Below are positions 5,103 through 6,324 of a DNA stretch of 6,324 bases, in pieces. How positions within the stretch are numbered: the first letter of the stretch is position 1; each line of letters opens with the position of its first letter. Source of the DNA: an uncultured bacterium (GTDB taxonomy: Bacteria; UBP6; UBA1177; JAKLFG01); assembly GCA_938048925.1 (NCBI GenBank), contig CALITV010000229.1, positions 1 to 6,324 on the forward strand, written 5' to 3'. The translations under genes were made by a program, and so were the position numbers. The notes beneath the pieces were generated by a model that was not told the DNA's origin, made no database searches, and was given only the letters and a program-made list of their open reading frames with translations.

Positions 5103-6324
5103 TCATCTGTCCGAAAAGGAACGCACGGAAACGGAACCGGAAAGATCGCCCAGCGCTTCCCGTACTCGAACAATCAAAGAGCGCGTTTCCTCGGCATTCG
5201 CTGTATCAGGGGACAACAATTTCTGTAACGAGGCACTTTCGTTCAAAATGAAAGCAAGTGTCTCATTCGAAAACCGTTCGATGCGTTTGTTTATCGCCTC
5301 GGTAATATCTGAAACGACACGGTGGAGGTTTTTCCCTGTCTCGTCAGAAATCTGCCGCCGATAGAACCGCAGGAAAAACCGCCGCCACACGGACATCGGG
5401 AACAGAAACCAGAGGAGATCTATCGGAGTATCGAAGACGCGACTCACCCGGATGTCGGGGGTCACCGGACGTTCGTCTTCGAGATCGAATGCCTGCGCCG
5501 GAAGAGAAATTCCCAACGCTTCGAGGAGCCTTCGATCAAGTCTATCACGGAAGGCACGGGCATACCGGATAAAGTGTGCCGCCGCATCGGACACGATGGT
5601 GGCCAACCCTTCGTGTTTCGCAGAAACCGCAGCAGCGATTTCGCGCCCCAACTCTCTTTTCAGCCAGCAGGAAAACTCTCGGGTCAGTTGATAGAGATTT
5701 CCCCGCCACGAGACAGATTCCACATCGAACGAGCGCAGGAGCGTCTCGATGATAAGACCACGATGCGGCATGAGAAGCGCCTCGACCGACGAACGGGTTC
5801 TGTTGATGCAACCGGTCATGAGCATGAGAAGTTCCTGACGGGTCATACCAAGCGTAGAAAGTTCCGCGGCGACCGCCGTCACAAGCCGCCTTCTTTTCGC
5901 CTGCTCTTCCTCGGCAGCGCGCAAAGCGATGGCCAAATATTCGAGACACGCAGCGGCAAGCGTCTGCGCCTTCCGTTTACGCACCGCGTCAAGCGCCGCA
6001 TCGTGGTGCGCAATGAGCGGATGAAGGAACTGCTCGAATATGATCTCTCGGTGTCTCTCCACATTCTTGGCTACCGAATAACGAAAGAGCGGCAGGCGAT
6101 CGGGCATCCGGGCGAGATGTTCCTCGATATAGGCGGTGAGTTCCGCCTCTTGATCTGGTGAAACCAAATCGCACTTACTCATCACCACGGCGACCCCGCC
6201 ACAGTGGCGGGCGGCATCGGCAATGAGTTCTCTATCGGCCTCTCCGAGCGGACGCTCGGCACTCACGAGGTAAAGCGCATAGCCGGCGCGCGGCAGAAAA
6301 CGCCGCGTCTCATCGGTGTTGTCG
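5103..6324 (-). CDS. Dynamin-like GTPase, N-terminal part outside window
   Basis: The reading frame is open to the window edge, with its first complete codon at 6323-6321 and 406 residues visible. A GTG at 6266 could be mistaken for a start, but family-like sequence continues upstream of it (DNTDETRRFLPRAGYALYLVS), matching what normally follows the DTPG (G3) motif of bacterial dynamin-like proteins. The G1-G3 motifs therefore lie outside the window. The visible G4 is SKCD (residues 49-52 of the fragment), with Ser for the usual Asn or Thr, and FRYSVAK is the probable G5. Long helical stretches follow. A hydrophobic-aromatic then basic segment, IDLLWFLFPMSVWRRFFLRF (about 300-319), resembles the membrane-binding paddle of these proteins, and a helical tail (about 325-395) should fold back on the stalk. 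The expected role is GTP-driven membrane remodelling or repair at the inner membrane. It could also be another large GTPase, but the paddle favours dynamin. Confidence 0.82.
   Translation of the reverse strand, partial: DNTDETRRFLPRAGYALYLVSAERPLGEADRELIADAARHCGGVAVVMSKCDLVSPDQEAELTAYIEEHLARMPDRLPLFRYSVAKNVERHREIIFEQFLHPLIAHHDAALDAVRKRKAQTLAAACLEYLAIALRAAEEEQAKRRRLVTAVAAELSTLGMTRQELLMLMTGCINRTRSSVEALLMPHRGLIIETLLRSFDVESVSWRGNLYQLTREFSCWLKRELGREIAAAVSAKHEGLATIVSDAAAHFIRYARAFRDRLDRRLLEALGISLPAQAFDLEDERPVTPDIRVSRVFDTPIDLLWFLFPMSVWRRFFLRFYRRQISDETGKNLHRVVSDITEAINKRIERFSNETLAFILNESASLQKLLSPDTANAEETRSLIVRVREALGDLSGSVSVRSFSDR

Noticed and set aside
5322..6161. Plus-strand 279-codon open frame
   Set aside because: It is antisense to the dynamin-like GTPase, which has a G4 motif and paddle. 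The plus product is low in hydrophobic order and rich in Arg, Pro and His.
6264..6266. GTG as the start of the GTPase gene
   Set aside because: The frame remains open to the window edge, and the 19 codons before it match the stretch that follows the G3 motif in this family, so the real start is off the window.

Overview
The window is a gene-dense, almost fully coding stretch of bacterial chromosome. It has six protein genes, short or overlapping junctions, Shine-Dalgarno starts and sigma70-like promoters. No tRNA, rRNA, CRISPR array, insertion sequence or long repeat was seen. Base composition looks moderately GC-rich and even across the genes, with AT-rich sequence only at the two promoter gaps. 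The lineage cannot be fixed from six genes. A cofactor-dependent phosphoglycerate mutase, an FHA-domain membrane protein and a dynamin-like GTPase would suit a Gram-negative-type bacterium. A spirochaete is one possibility, but that is a guess.

Layout. Positions 1-3020 are a minus-strand operon read from right to left. It begins with an uncharacterised 357-residue protein (3020-1947), then a 315-residue protein with two FHA domains and a C-terminal membrane anchor (1930-983). It ends with the methionine-salvage enzyme MtnA (990 to beyond position 1), whose start codon overlaps the FHA stop. A promoter and a possible leader hairpin lie just upstream of 3020. Next on the same strand is an FAD-dependent oxidoreductase of the geranylgeranyl-reductase type (4231-3080). 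It is transcribed divergently from gpmA (4355-5101, plus strand), and the two share a 123-bp promoter region with a T/A-rich tract. gpmA then meets a dynamin-like GTPase (minus strand, 5103 to beyond 6324) tail to tail, with one base between the stop codons.

How the genes may work together. gpmA (glycolysis) and mtnA (methionine salvage) are confident calls but belong to unrelated pathways. The oxidoreductase probably reduces an isoprenoid double bond, but its substrate cannot be read from the sequence. The part most likely to be undescribed is the pairing of the unknown protein with the membrane-anchored FHA protein. The intact N-terminal FHA domain suggests a phosphothreonine-dependent interaction at the inner membrane, while the second FHA domain seems to have lost its phosphopeptide-binding residues. 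No kinase or phosphatase for this module is visible here. I found no strong evidence of a wholly new multi-gene system, only this poorly understood pair and a truncated dynamin-like protein.
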